Source: Veillonella nakazawae
GTDB taxonomy: Bacteria > Bacillota > Negativicutes > Veillonellales > Veillonellaceae
DNA length: 64,000 nucleotides
Reading direction: 5' to 3'
Assembly: GCF_013393365.1 (NCBI RefSeq)
Contig: NZ_AP022321.1
Location: forward strand, 1,626,501-1,690,500
Shown here: positions 22,698 to 30,722 of the stretch, piece by piece
Numbering within the stretch: position 1 is the stretch's first letter
Layout of the letters: each line of letters opens with the position of its first letter
Made by a program: the position numbers and the translations under genes
Notes under the pieces: generated by a model
Seen by the model: the letters and a program-made list of their open reading frames with translations, nothing else
Told to the model about the DNA's origin: nothing
Database searches by the model: none

Positions 22698-24665
22698 TTA
22701 TCTACGGAAATGAACAGTAATTGCTGTACCAGCCTGAACAGTTGTACCGCTACTTTCATCTTGAGATGTAGCCGTACCAGTTCCATCCGGTTTAAAGGCA
22801 AGTCCCGCCTTATGTAACCAATCACGCACTTCACCATAGGTAAAACCAGTAAAGTTAGGCAATGTAACAGAACCATCACTTCCCGGTTTTGGTTCAGGTA
22901 ATGTATTAGCAGCTTTAACAGCTACTGGTGTACTTTCTTTAACATACGGACTCATTTGGTAATACCGTACAAGTTGAGATACGATGTCCTTAAATACAGG
23001 GGCTACAATTTGACTACCATAATAAGAACCCTTTTGTGGGTCATCAATAACGACAAGAACTACAAATTTTGGATCCTCTACAGGGCCAAAGCCAATAAAG
23101 GACGCAATGTATTGTCCGTCGAGATAACCGCCATGTTTGGTATCTAGTTTTTGCGCCGTACCAGTTTTACCGCCGAAGTGATAACCTTCTACCATCGCTT
23201 TTGTACCGCCACCTTCGGATACTTCTTTTTCTAGAATATCTACAATGGTTTTAGCGGTTTCCGCCGGAACTGGTTGTCCCACAACAGATGTTTCAGTCGT
23301 ACTTGTAACATCGCCTTGAGAGTTACTATAAGACTTGATGATATGTGGTTTCATCATAGCCCCACCATTAGAAAGTGCACCAAAGGCGCGAACCATTTGT
23401 AATGGTGTAACCGCAATACCTTGACCGATGGACATAGTCGCAACGTCTAGCTTACTCATATCCTCTGGATTATACAAAATACCTGCTCCTTCACCAGGCA
23501 ATTCAATACCTGTTTCAGAGCCAAAGCCATAATCACGTATATATTTCGAGAGAATATCTGCACCTGTTAATGTACCAATTTCAGCCATACCAGTATTAAT
23601 AGAGTACTTCAAAATATCTAGCAAACGAACAGGACCATATCCCTCACCATTCCAGTTTCTAATGATATGTCCATTGGCAGCGAAGGCCCCTTTATCGTTA
23701 TACACAGTGTCTAACTTCCATTTGCCTGCTGCAAGAGCTGCAGATGCAATGATAGGTTTGAATGTAGAACCTGGTTCATATAAATTGGTAACCGCAATAT
23801 TTTTGAAAGCCTCTTCACCACTTTGGTTGTAGTTATTAGGATCATAACTTGGACGATTGGCCATCGCTAATATTTCACCGGTCTTTGGATCCATAACGAT
23901 AACGCTGGCATGCTTAGCTCCTGTATCAACCATCGCCTTATCAAGAGCGCGTTCTGCAATAAATTGAATTGTTGCATCGATGGTTAAGGTTACGCTTTTA
24001 CCCTTATCTGGTAAAAATTTAGATAGTACGGAACCAAAGATGGCATTCCCTTTATTATCAGTAGCTACAATTTCTTGTTGTACGCCCCCCTTTAATTCGT
24101 CATCGAGAACCATTTCTAGACCATCAAGCCCTTTATCATCAGTGCCGACAAAGCCTAATACTTGTGCCGCTAAGACACCATTTGGATAATAGCGCTTAGA
24201 TTCTTCAACGAAATTAAGGCCTGCAATATTATTATCCTTAATAACTTGTTGTACCGCTTTTGATTTGTCTGCATCCATCATACGATTCAACCAGACAAAG
24301 GCGGTATCCTCTTGCAAAGCTTTTACAATATTCTCTTTTGACATCGTTACATACGGTGAGATGAGCTCCGCAATCTCTTGAGGAGACTGTTTAATCATCT
24401 TCGGATCCGCATATAAAGATTTTGTAACTACACTCATCGCCAATGGCTTGCCATTACGGTCATAGATTGTACCCCGCGGCGATTGTAATTTTCTATCTAC
24501 TTGAACTTGTAATAAGTTTTTCTTCTCTAGGTCAAAGGTATCAAAGACCTGTAACTGTGCTAAACGACCGATAAGGACGAAAGCAACGGTCATGAGTATG
24601 GCAAGGCACCATGTAGTGCGACTCCAATCACTCATGCGTAATAACGCTTTATTTAATAACTTCAT
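22698..24665 (-). CDS. Class B penicillin-binding protein (FtsI/SpoVD type) with PASTA domain
   Basis: Septal or elongation peptidoglycan transpeptidase anchored in the inner membrane. It has 655 residues: one N-terminal helix (about 18-38), a PBP dimerisation domain, and a transpeptidase domain with STFK (about 298-301), SINTG (about 355) and KTGT (about 498-501). One C-terminal PASTA domain follows from about residue 600 (VTLPNFTGFTYGEVRDWLHKAG). PASTA at the C-terminus is typical of SpoVD/Pbp2x-like proteins in Firmicutes. The start is placed at 24665 (second of two adjacent ATGs), because GTGGAG is better spaced from it. It overlaps the end of the upstream nucleotidyltransferase gene. Confidence 0.92.
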   Translation of the reverse strand: MKLLNKALLRMSDWSRTTWCLAILMTVAFVLIGRLAQLQVFDTFDLEKKNLLQVQVDRKLQSPRGTIYDRNGKPLAMSVVTKSLYADPKMIKQSPQEIAELISPYVTMSKENIVKALQEDTAFVWLNRMMDADKSKAVQQVIKDNNIAGLNFVEESKRYYPNGVLAAQVLGFVGTDDKGLDGLEMVLDDELKGGVQQEIVATDNKGNAIFGSVLSKFLPDKGKSVTLTIDATIQFIAERALDKAMVDTGAKHASVIVMDPKTGEILAMANRPSYDPNNYNQSGEEAFKNIAVTNLYEPGSTFKPIIASAALAAGKWKLDTVYNDKGAFAANGHIIRNWNGEGYGPVRLLDILKYSINTGMAEIGTLTGADILSKYIRDYGFGSETGIELPGEGAGILYNPEDMSKLDVATMSIGQGIAVTPLQMVRAFGALSNGGAMMKPHIIKSYSNSQGDVTSTTETSVVGQPVPAETAKTIVDILEKEVSEGGGTKAMVEGYHFGGKTGTAQKLDTKHGGYLDGQYIASFIGFGPVEDPKFVVLVVIDDPQKGSYYGSQIVAPVFKDIVSQLVRYYQMSPYVKESTPVAVKAANTLPEPKPGSDGSVTLPNFTGFTYGEVRDWLHKAGLAFKPDGTGTATSQDESSGTTVQAGTAITVHFRR

Positions 24666-26083
24666 CATTTCTCCACTGGACGGCGTAACTTATGGTCTAA
24701 TGCATCATATAATGCATCTGGTTCATTGGGAATCACCCCATTTTGTACCTGACCTAATAAATACTGCAATCCTTCTCCCACTTTTTTCCCTGCAAGCTTA
24801 ATAACTCGTTCGTCATAATTTAAATCCTTTGTATGAATAGGCATCTCTAGGCTAAGATCTGCCATACATTCACCAAAGGCTAAGGTGCCATCAGTCGATG
24901 CATAAGGCTTCCCACAGCCTAACACATCGGCAGCGCAAACCTTAGATAATTGCTCCCATGCAATTCGCATAATTTGACTATCTCGAAACTCACCGCTGCG
25001 AGCCTCTTTACGGATCCACTTTTTCTCATTAGCTTCCCCATTTTGTACAAAATAGTGAAAGCGCATATGATTTTTTACAATCCAAGCTACACGGCGCACA
25101 AAAGCCTTAGGGTAACCTAAACGAGTAAGCAAGGTTTCTGTCATTTCAGCACCTAATGTATCATGGCCACGATCCGTTAAACGTCCGTTAATAACAGCTC
25201 GTACCGCCGGCATCCCCTTTGCTACATCGTGTAACAGTGCACCCCAACGTAATATTAAATCTGGTTCTGTATGAGATACAACGGCTAATGTATGATACCA
25301 ACCATCAAATTCGTGAAAGTCTTTTTCTTGTGGTAAATTCACAAGATGGTATAGCTCTGGTAAAATAGGCACTTCACGAGCGATGCCATTTTCTACAACG
25401 CGACAAGAGCACTCGGCCAAGCGAGATTGTACTAATACATCAAGGCCCTTAGCCACAGCAGGCTCTAACATGAGTCGGTCCAGTTCACTACGAACTCTCT
25501 CGAGAGATAACCCAGGCACACGATGGAATGCCTTTGGCATAGCTTCTAATAAATCTTCGGTAGGTAAGAAATCTAGCTTTGCCACAAAGCGGCATGCTCT
25601 AAATAATCGCAATGCGTCTTCTTCGAAGCGTTGCTGTGCATTGCCAATGGTTCGCAATGTCTTATGCTTGATATCTCGACGTCCCCCTACTAGGTCTATG
25701 ACCTCACCAAAACGATTCATCGCCATGCCATTGACCGTAAAGTCGCGACGCAACACGTCTTCCTCCAAGGTATCGGCATAAGCGATTTCTTCTGGTCGAT
25801 GACTATCCGCTCCATATCGTTCAGTGCGATACGTTGCAATTTCATATTGCTTTCCTTCTAGTGTAGCTACTACTACACCAAAGGATTTTCCTACTAAGTC
25901 TGTCGTTTGAATATCTTGACCGCGTAGGACTTCAATTACCGTATCAGGGCGTGCAGACGTCACAATATCAAAGTCATGAGGCTTTTGATGCATCAAAATA
26001 TCACGCACTGCTCCGCCAATGATATAGGCTTCATAACCTGCTTCTTCCAATACAGTCAATATTCGATTGGCTTGTTCCATCAT
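24665..26083 (-). CDS. cca: CCA-adding tRNA nucleotidyltransferase with HD domain
   Basis: Adds or repairs the 3' CCA of tRNA. The 472-residue protein has the class II nucleotidyltransferase head with GGAVRD (about 20-25) and the metal-binding pair DFDIVT (about 36-41), then RRDFTVNGMA and the RNA-binding neck region DALRLFRACRF. The C-terminal HD phosphohydrolase domain includes HDVAKG. The start at 26083 has AAGGAG five bases upstream; a longer reading frame exists but has no RBS. Poly(A) polymerase is a close relative, so activity is inferred. Most tRNAs in this window already encode CCA, so repair is the likely main role. Confidence 0.88.
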   Translation of the reverse strand: MMEQANRILTVLEEAGYEAYIIGGAVRDILMHQKPHDFDIVTSARPDTVIEVLRGQDIQTTDLVGKSFGVVVATLEGKQYEIATYRTERYGADSHRPEEIAYADTLEEDVLRRDFTVNGMAMNRFGEVIDLVGGRRDIKHKTLRTIGNAQQRFEEDALRLFRACRFVAKLDFLPTEDLLEAMPKAFHRVPGLSLERVRSELDRLMLEPAVAKGLDVLVQSRLAECSCRVVENGIAREVPILPELYHLVNLPQEKDFHEFDGWYHTLAVVSHTEPDLILRWGALLHDVAKGMPAVRAVINGRLTDRGHDTLGAEMTETLLTRLGYPKAFVRRVAWIVKNHMRFHYFVQNGEANEKKWIRKEARSGEFRDSQIMRIAWEQLSKVCAADVLGCGKPYASTDGTLAFGECMADLSLEMPIHTKDLNYDERVIKLAGKKVGEGLQYLLGQVQNGVIPNEPDALYDALDHKLRRPVEK

Positions 26084-26136
26084 GCACACTCCTTTCTGAA
26101 CTAGTCTAACCTTTATTTTACTACAAATGAAAGCAT

Positions 26137-26167
26137 GAAAAAAGTGCAATCCTATAAGGATTGCACT
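26137..26167 (-). terminator. Terminator overlapping the end of sdaAA
   Basis: An 11-bp perfect stem (AGTGCAATCCT / AGGATTGCACT, 26143-26153 and 26157-26167) followed on the minus strand by TTTTTTC. The sdaAA stop codon TAG lies in its loop and the last codons form one arm. Confidence 0.88.
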
Positions 26168-27027
26168 CGTTCTGCAATAGCTGTACCCGTCGGTGTTACC
26201 GCAAGGCCGCCATCACTTGTTTCACGCAAGGCTGCTGGCATAGCGCGACCGATATTATTCATTGCTTCAATAACTTCATCTGGTGGAATTTGACTTTCAA
26301 TATTCATCAAAGCCAATTCAGATGCAGTAATGGCATGAACTGCATAGAAACCATTACGTTTAACGCACGGTACCTCTACAAGTCCTGCTACTGGATCACA
26401 AGCAAGGCCTAATAAGTTTTTCATACACAATGCAATAGCATGTCCTACTTGACGAGGCGTACCACCCATCATTTCTACAATGGCACCGGCAGCCATACAA
26501 GCGGCCGTACCAATTTCTGCTTGGCAACCGCCAACGGCACCGGCCACACAAGCGCGATTCGCTACGACATTGCCAATGCCAGAGGCAGCCAAGAAGCCCT
26601 TTACCATAGTTGCTCTATCTAGCTTGTAATGGTCCGCTACTGCTTTCACCGCGCCAGGCATAACACCACAAGAGCCAGCCGTAGGGCACGCAACAATGCG
26701 GAACATCTTTGCATTTGCTTCATTAACAGCAATAGCATAGGTCATAGCCTTGTACGCAATATCACTCATAAATCTTGGTGCTTGGCCATTAAGCTGTGCC
26801 GCCTGGCCACCAGACATACCAGAGGCCGTTTTTTCTGCATAGTCTATACCATCCTGAATAGAACCTTCAAAGATATCTAAACGATGCTCTATTTCACGAA
26901 TAACCGCTTCTTCACTGCGATCATAATTCTCTAATTCATAGCGCAGTACTACATCGCCAAAGGAAATGTTATTTTCCTCAGCTAAGCGAATAATATCTGC
27001 AATTGTATCATATGCATAACTCATCAT
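26152..27027 (-). CDS. sdaAA: L-serine ammonia-lyase, Fe-S dependent, alpha subunit
   Basis: With the beta subunit it deaminates L-serine to pyruvate using an oxygen-sensitive [4Fe-4S] cluster. It has 291 residues with the family motifs ACPTAGSCGVMPGA (about 112-125) and conserved cysteines in CMKNLLGLACDPVAGLVEVPCVKRN. The two-gene form is typical of Firmicutes. It starts 8 bases after the sdaAB stop and ends in the terminator that shares its last codons. Confidence 0.95.
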   Translation of the reverse strand: MMSYAYDTIADIIRLAEENNISFGDVVLRYELENYDRSEEAVIREIEHRLDIFEGSIQDGIDYAEKTASGMSGGQAAQLNGQAPRFMSDIAYKAMTYAIAVNEANAKMFRIVACPTAGSCGVMPGAVKAVADHYKLDRATMVKGFLAASGIGNVVANRACVAGAVGGCQAEIGTAACMAAGAIVEMMGGTPRQVGHAIALCMKNLLGLACDPVAGLVEVPCVKRNGFYAVHAITASELALMNIESQIPPDEVIEAMNNIGRAMPAALRETSDGGLAVTPTGTAIAERVQSL

Positions 27028-27035
27028 TCGCCCTC

Positions 27036-27698
27036 CTATAACGCTTCAAAGGTCATCACATCTTGAATGCCTGGACACTCGCGCATAAACTGAACGGTAA
27101 TAGGATTTACTACTGTATCTGTAGTAATGACCATCACTGCATCCTTGTGCTTACCCTTCCGAAACACGCGCATGGTAGCGATATTAATATCAGACTCACT
27201 CAATGCTTGGCTCACCAAAGAGATGGCGCCAGGTCTATCTTCATGGAATACAACAAGAGTAAACTCATCGCCAGTAATAGACATATCATTGCCATCTACT
27301 TCGGTAATCATAATTTGACCGCCCCCAAGAGATCGACCAATCACAGTCATATGACGATTATGTTCATCGTACATATCAAAACGAACTACATTAGGATGAC
27401 CTACATCAAGAGGAGACTCGATAAAATTATACTCCATGCCCTCTTTTTCAGCTAATTTATGAGCAACACGAATATTCGTATCATCCTCTTTAAAACCTAA
27501 TAAGCCCCCAATCAAGGCACGGTCTGTACCATGGCCTTTATAAGTCTTAGCAAAAGAGCCATATAAGGTTAAATCTACCTTTTTAGGTGTGGAACGGAAT
27601 ATGCACCGCGCCATCTTACCTAGCCGCGCAGCACCAGCTGTATGCGAACTAGACGGGCCAATCATGACAGGCCCTATAATATCAAAAATACTATTCAT
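27036..27698 (-). CDS. sdaAB: L-serine ammonia-lyase, Fe-S dependent, beta subunit
   Basis: Partner subunit, 220 residues from the ATG at 27698 (MNSIFDIIGPVMIGPSSSHTAGAARLG), where the SSSHTAGA motif lies in the catalytic region. The C-terminal third (about 148-220, FTLVVFHEDRPGAISLVSQAL) is an ACT domain that may sense serine. AGAGG precedes the start; the longer reading frame has no RBS. Upstream lies a T-rich promoter region containing the palindrome ATTGATCAAT (about 27764-27773). Confidence 0.94.
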   Translation of the reverse strand: MNSIFDIIGPVMIGPSSSHTAGAARLGKMARCIFRSTPKKVDLTLYGSFAKTYKGHGTDRALIGGLLGFKEDDTNIRVAHKLAEKEGMEYNFIESPLDVGHPNVVRFDMYDEHNRHMTVIGRSLGGGQIMITEVDGNDMSITGDEFTLVVFHEDRPGAISLVSQALSESDINIATMRVFRKGKHKDAVMVITTDTVVNPITVQFMRECPGIQDVMTFEAL

Positions 27699-27892
27699 AC
27701 ACGCCTCTATATACACATAAATAATGTGAAAAAATCTTACTTTACCTATAGTATAACAATCGATATTGATCAATGTCTATATGCACATTAGCAGTATTTT
27801 TGTACACATACGGAGGACTAAGTTGTAGATAGAAAACTGGGCCCCATCAATATACAAACACTCGATAGATAGCTTTCACAAAAATAGTAAAA

Positions 27893-27922
27893 AACGCACC
27901 TAAGGATAACCCTAGGTGCGTT
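27893..27922 (-). terminator. Terminator after hcp
   Basis: AACGCACCTA / TAGGTGCGTT (27893-27902 and 27913-27922) followed on the minus strand by TTTTTTAC. Between it and hcp a second imperfect hairpin, ACAGTCCTA..TAGGACTGT (about 27932-27973), is visible. Confidence 0.88.
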
Positions 27923-27994
27923 ATTTATAACAACAGTCCTAAATCATAAAAGAGAGGGGAAGTAGGACTGTAGTTAATAAGTTAATGGATCCTA

Positions 27995-29560
27995 TTAGCC
28001 CAAGATAGCTTTCATGTCAGCTTCTGGAGTTGTAATTGGATGTAATTGGAATTTTTCTACCAAAATGTTCAATACATTGCTGGAGAAGAATTTAGGCAAG
28101 GAAGGTCCGATGTAGATGTTGCGGATACCCAATGCCAACAATGTTAACAAGATACATACTGCTTTTTGTTCGTACCAGGACAATACCAATGTTAATGGCA
28201 AGTCGTTTACGTCACATTCAAATGCACCAGCCAAAGCTACTGCTACTTGAATAGCGGAGTAAGCATCGTTACATTGACCCATATCAAGGATACGAGGGAT
28301 ACCACCGATTTCACCGATGTTAAGGTCGTTGAAGCGGAATTTACCACAAGCCAATGTCAATACTACAGTATCATCTGGAGTTTGTTTTACGAATTCTGTG
28401 TAGTAGTTACGGCCTACTTTAGCACCGTCACAACCACCAACTAAGAAGAAGTGTTTGATTGCGCCAGCTTTTACAGCGTCGATTACTTTATCAGCAATAC
28501 CCAATACTGTACCGTGACCGAAACCAGTAGTTACTTCGTGACCACCGTTGATGCCAGTGAATTCTTGAGCTTCTTTGTAGCCGCCCAATTCGATTGCGCG
28601 TTCAATAACAGCGGAGAAGTCTTTAGTGCCATCAGCTTTTTCTTCTACGTGTGCACAGCCGTCGAAACCTACCATATCTGTAGTGAAGATATTAGCTCTG
28701 TAGTTTTCTTTTGGTGGCATAATGCAGTTTGTAGTGAACAAGAATGCGCCAGGAACGTCAACGAATTCTTTTTGTTGGTTTTGCCATGCAGTACCGAAGT
28801 TACCTTTCAATTGAGGATGTTTTTTCAATTCAGGGTAAGCGTGGCAAGGTAACATTTCACCATGAGTATAGATGTTTACACCTTTACCATCAGTTTGTTC
28901 CAACAATTGATTCAAGTCGTGAAGGTCATGACCAGTTACAACGATGAAAGGACCTGGTTCTACAGTCAAAGGTACTGTAGTTGGTACTGGAGTACCATAT
29001 GTTTCAGTGTTAGCTTTATCAAGAATAGCCATGCATTTCAAGTTGATTTGACCGAATTCCATCAACAAGTTCAACCATTCTTCAGCACTGTGGTCTTTAG
29101 CGAATTCTACCATGCCTTTGATGAACCAAGCATCAACTTCAGGATCATGGAAACCAAGGCGTGCAGCATGCCATGCATAAGCAGCCATACCACGCATACC
29201 TAACAATAATGTGGAACGAAGGGATACGATATCTTCTTCACCTTTCCACAATTGTTCCCAATCGAAGTTTTGAGCTGCGCTATCGATTTTTGCATGATAA
29301 GCGTTTACTTCGTCGATGAATTCTTGAACGCGGTCTTCAGAGAAGTTTACGTTTGTTACACACATGAACAAACCACGCATTAAATAGTCAACGCCTTCTT
29401 TAGTTTGGCCTTTTACGTCTAAAGCGCGTGCTAAACCAACTAAAGCAGCAGTTAATTCGTCTTGTAAGTTAGCAACTGGTGCAGTTTTACCACATACACC
29501 TTGTACAGTACAGCCGCCTGGTGCTGCAGATTGTTCGCATTGATAACAGAACATGCTCAT
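27995..29560 (-). CDS. hcp: Hybrid cluster protein (hydroxylamine reductase family)
   Basis: Cytoplasmic Fe-S protein now known mainly as an NO reductase/nitrosative-stress enzyme. It has 521 residues. The N-terminal cysteine motif CYQCEQ...GGCTVQGVCGK (residues 5-24) is the form found in anaerobes. Downstream residues of the hybrid 4Fe cluster are visible in FDGCAHVEEK, TLACGKFRFN and the GQCNDAYSA region. The ATG at 29560 has AGGAGG eight bases upstream. It is divergent from a Crp/Fnr-type regulator, the arrangement seen for HcpR-controlled hcp genes in other anaerobes. No hcr reductase gene is adjacent. Confidence 0.95.
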   Translation of the reverse strand: MSMFCYQCEQSAAPGGCTVQGVCGKTAPVANLQDELTAALVGLARALDVKGQTKEGVDYLMRGLFMCVTNVNFSEDRVQEFIDEVNAYHAKIDSAAQNFDWEQLWKGEEDIVSLRSTLLLGMRGMAAYAWHAARLGFHDPEVDAWFIKGMVEFAKDHSAEEWLNLLMEFGQINLKCMAILDKANTETYGTPVPTTVPLTVEPGPFIVVTGHDLHDLNQLLEQTDGKGVNIYTHGEMLPCHAYPELKKHPQLKGNFGTAWQNQQKEFVDVPGAFLFTTNCIMPPKENYRANIFTTDMVGFDGCAHVEEKADGTKDFSAVIERAIELGGYKEAQEFTGINGGHEVTTGFGHGTVLGIADKVIDAVKAGAIKHFFLVGGCDGAKVGRNYYTEFVKQTPDDTVVLTLACGKFRFNDLNIGEIGGIPRILDMGQCNDAYSAIQVAVALAGAFECDVNDLPLTLVLSWYEQKAVCILLTLLALGIRNIYIGPSLPKFFSSNVLNILVEKFQLHPITTPEADMKAILG

Positions 29561-29626
29561 TTAAAAATCCTCCTTTGCGAGACTTCCTCGCATTCAAGCT
29601 AGATAATATAAAACCTATACATTACA

Positions 29627-29641
29627 CTGATGAATTATCAG
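29627..29641 (-). promoter_or_regulatory. FNR-like palindrome upstream of hcp
   Basis: CTGAT-GAATT-ATCAG is a perfect inverted repeat about 67-81 bases before the hcp start. It resembles the FNR box TTGAT-N4-ATCAA with one extra central base. It is a candidate operator for the neighbouring Crp/Fnr protein. Confidence 0.4.
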
Positions 29642-29757
29642 GTGTCTGATTGATTACATTTGAAAGTATAACGTAAAGATGATACAATTTCTGTAGCTTG
29701 AGCAACAAATAAAAAACTTTTTCAAAATTTTTACCTGGCTCCCCTTTCGGAACAGGT

Positions 29758-29771
29758 AGGTCATTTGACCT
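29758..29771 (+). promoter_or_regulatory. Palindrome AGGTCA-TT-TGACCT before the Crp/Fnr gene
   Basis: A perfect 6-2-6 inverted repeat about 64-77 bases before the regulator's ATG. Just downstream is a TATTATTATTATACAAT stretch able to serve as -10. Its position suits an autoregulatory or cross-regulatory site. The sequence does not match a Crp, FNR or HcpR consensus I know. Confidence 0.4.
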
Positions 29772-29834
29772 TATATTATTATTATACAATAATCAATTTA
29801 ATTTACTATAGACTTCGTCACATCGGAGGCGACC

Positions 29835-30560
29835 ATGAAACAAATACTTTCAAATGACATTATCAACCAATATCTACCTACCCTAATTAAATGCCCTTTA
29901 TTTAATAAGTTGGGCGAACCTGAACTACGCAGCTATTTACATAATGCGAAGGTTATTGTGCATAGCTATAAGAAAAATGATTTTATTGCCCTCTCTGGGG
30001 ATCCGATGGAAGGCATTGGGGTCATTCTCGAAGGCAGTGCGTTACTGACACGTGAAAATGTTATGGGCCAACGCGTTATTATGGCTAACCTTGAACAATC
30101 TGATATTTTTGGTGAAGCATTACTATTTAGTAAACAACCATTATGGCCTGCTACGATTAAAGCTACAAAGGTTAGTAAAATTATGTTCATTCCTCTTGAA
30201 ACATTTATTGATACATTGCCAGATTGCCAACAATGCCAAACCAAAATCTTGTCCAACCTATTGGAGGATTTGTCTGAAAAAGCTATTCTCCTCACAAGAA
30301 AGGTTCATTATCTTACCTTGAAAGGTATGCGCGAGAAGATTTTCGCGTACTTAACAGACATTTATAAACGTCAGCAGTCTACAACAATCCATTTACCACA
30401 TAACCGCGAGCAAATGGCAGAGGTACTCAATGTATCTCGCACAGCACTTAGCCGCGAACTCGGGCGCCTAAGAGATGAAGGCATTATCGATATTACAGGC
30501 CGTACAGTAACACTAAAAGACGTGGAAGGAATCGAAGAATTCGGTTTTAATAGCTTCTAG
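29835..30560 (+). CDS. Crp/Fnr family transcription regulator, probably controlling hcp
   Basis: A 241-residue regulator with an N-terminal cyclic-nucleotide-type beta roll (about 20-135, including GDPMEGIGVILEGSALLT and GEALLFS). It then has a long dimerisation helix and a C-terminal winged helix-turn-helix (about 170-225; recognition region REQMAEVLNVSRTALSRELGRLRDEGII). It lacks the N-terminal cysteine cluster of FNR, and a CxxC (CQQC, about 133-136) sits before the dimer helix. Divergent placement next to hcp is the basis for proposing NO or heme sensing as in HcpR/DNR-like proteins; that role is inferred. GGAGG precedes the ATG. Confidence 0.88.
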   Translation: MKQILSNDIINQYLPTLIKCPLFNKLGEPELRSYLHNAKVIVHSYKKNDFIALSGDPMEGIGVILEGSALLTRENVMGQRVIMANLEQSDIFGEALLFSKQPLWPATIKATKVSKIMFIPLETFIDTLPDCQQCQTKILSNLLEDLSEKAILLTRKVHYLTLKGMREKIFAYLTDIYKRQQSTTIHLPHNREQMAEVLNVSRTALSRELGRLRDEGIIDITGRTVTLKDVEGIEEFGFNSF

Positions 30561-30607
30561 CATATCTTTTAACCTATAATAAAACTAAAAATATACAATA
30601 AACGTAA

Positions 30608-30641
30608 AAAGGTCTCCCTATATAATCTAGGGAGACCTTTT
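30608..30641. terminator. Bidirectional terminator between convergent genes
   Basis: AAAGGTCTCCCTA / TAGGGAGACCTTT (30608-30620 and 30628-30640) with A and T runs outside. It serves the Crp/Fnr gene (+) and possibly the 623-residue protein gene (-). Confidence 0.85.
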
Positions 30642-30657
30642 AGTATACAGTTATTAT

Positions 30658-30713
30658 TTCTTTAGTATTAGTTCTTTAGTATTAGTTCTTTAGTATTAAT
30701 TCTTTACAATTAA
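30658..30713. repeat. Four tandem 14-bp repeats
   Basis: TTCTTTAGTATTAG occurs twice exactly, followed by TTCTTTAGTATTAA and the diverged TTCTTTACAATTAA, in perfect 14-base register, ending nine bases before the stop of the next gene. A simple tandem array likely to vary in copy number; no function is evident. Confidence 0.85.
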
Positions 30714-30722
30714 TTTTACACA

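Noticed and set aside
30658..30713. Possible CRISPR array
   Set aside because: Units are contiguous 14-mers without spacers; no cas genes nearby.
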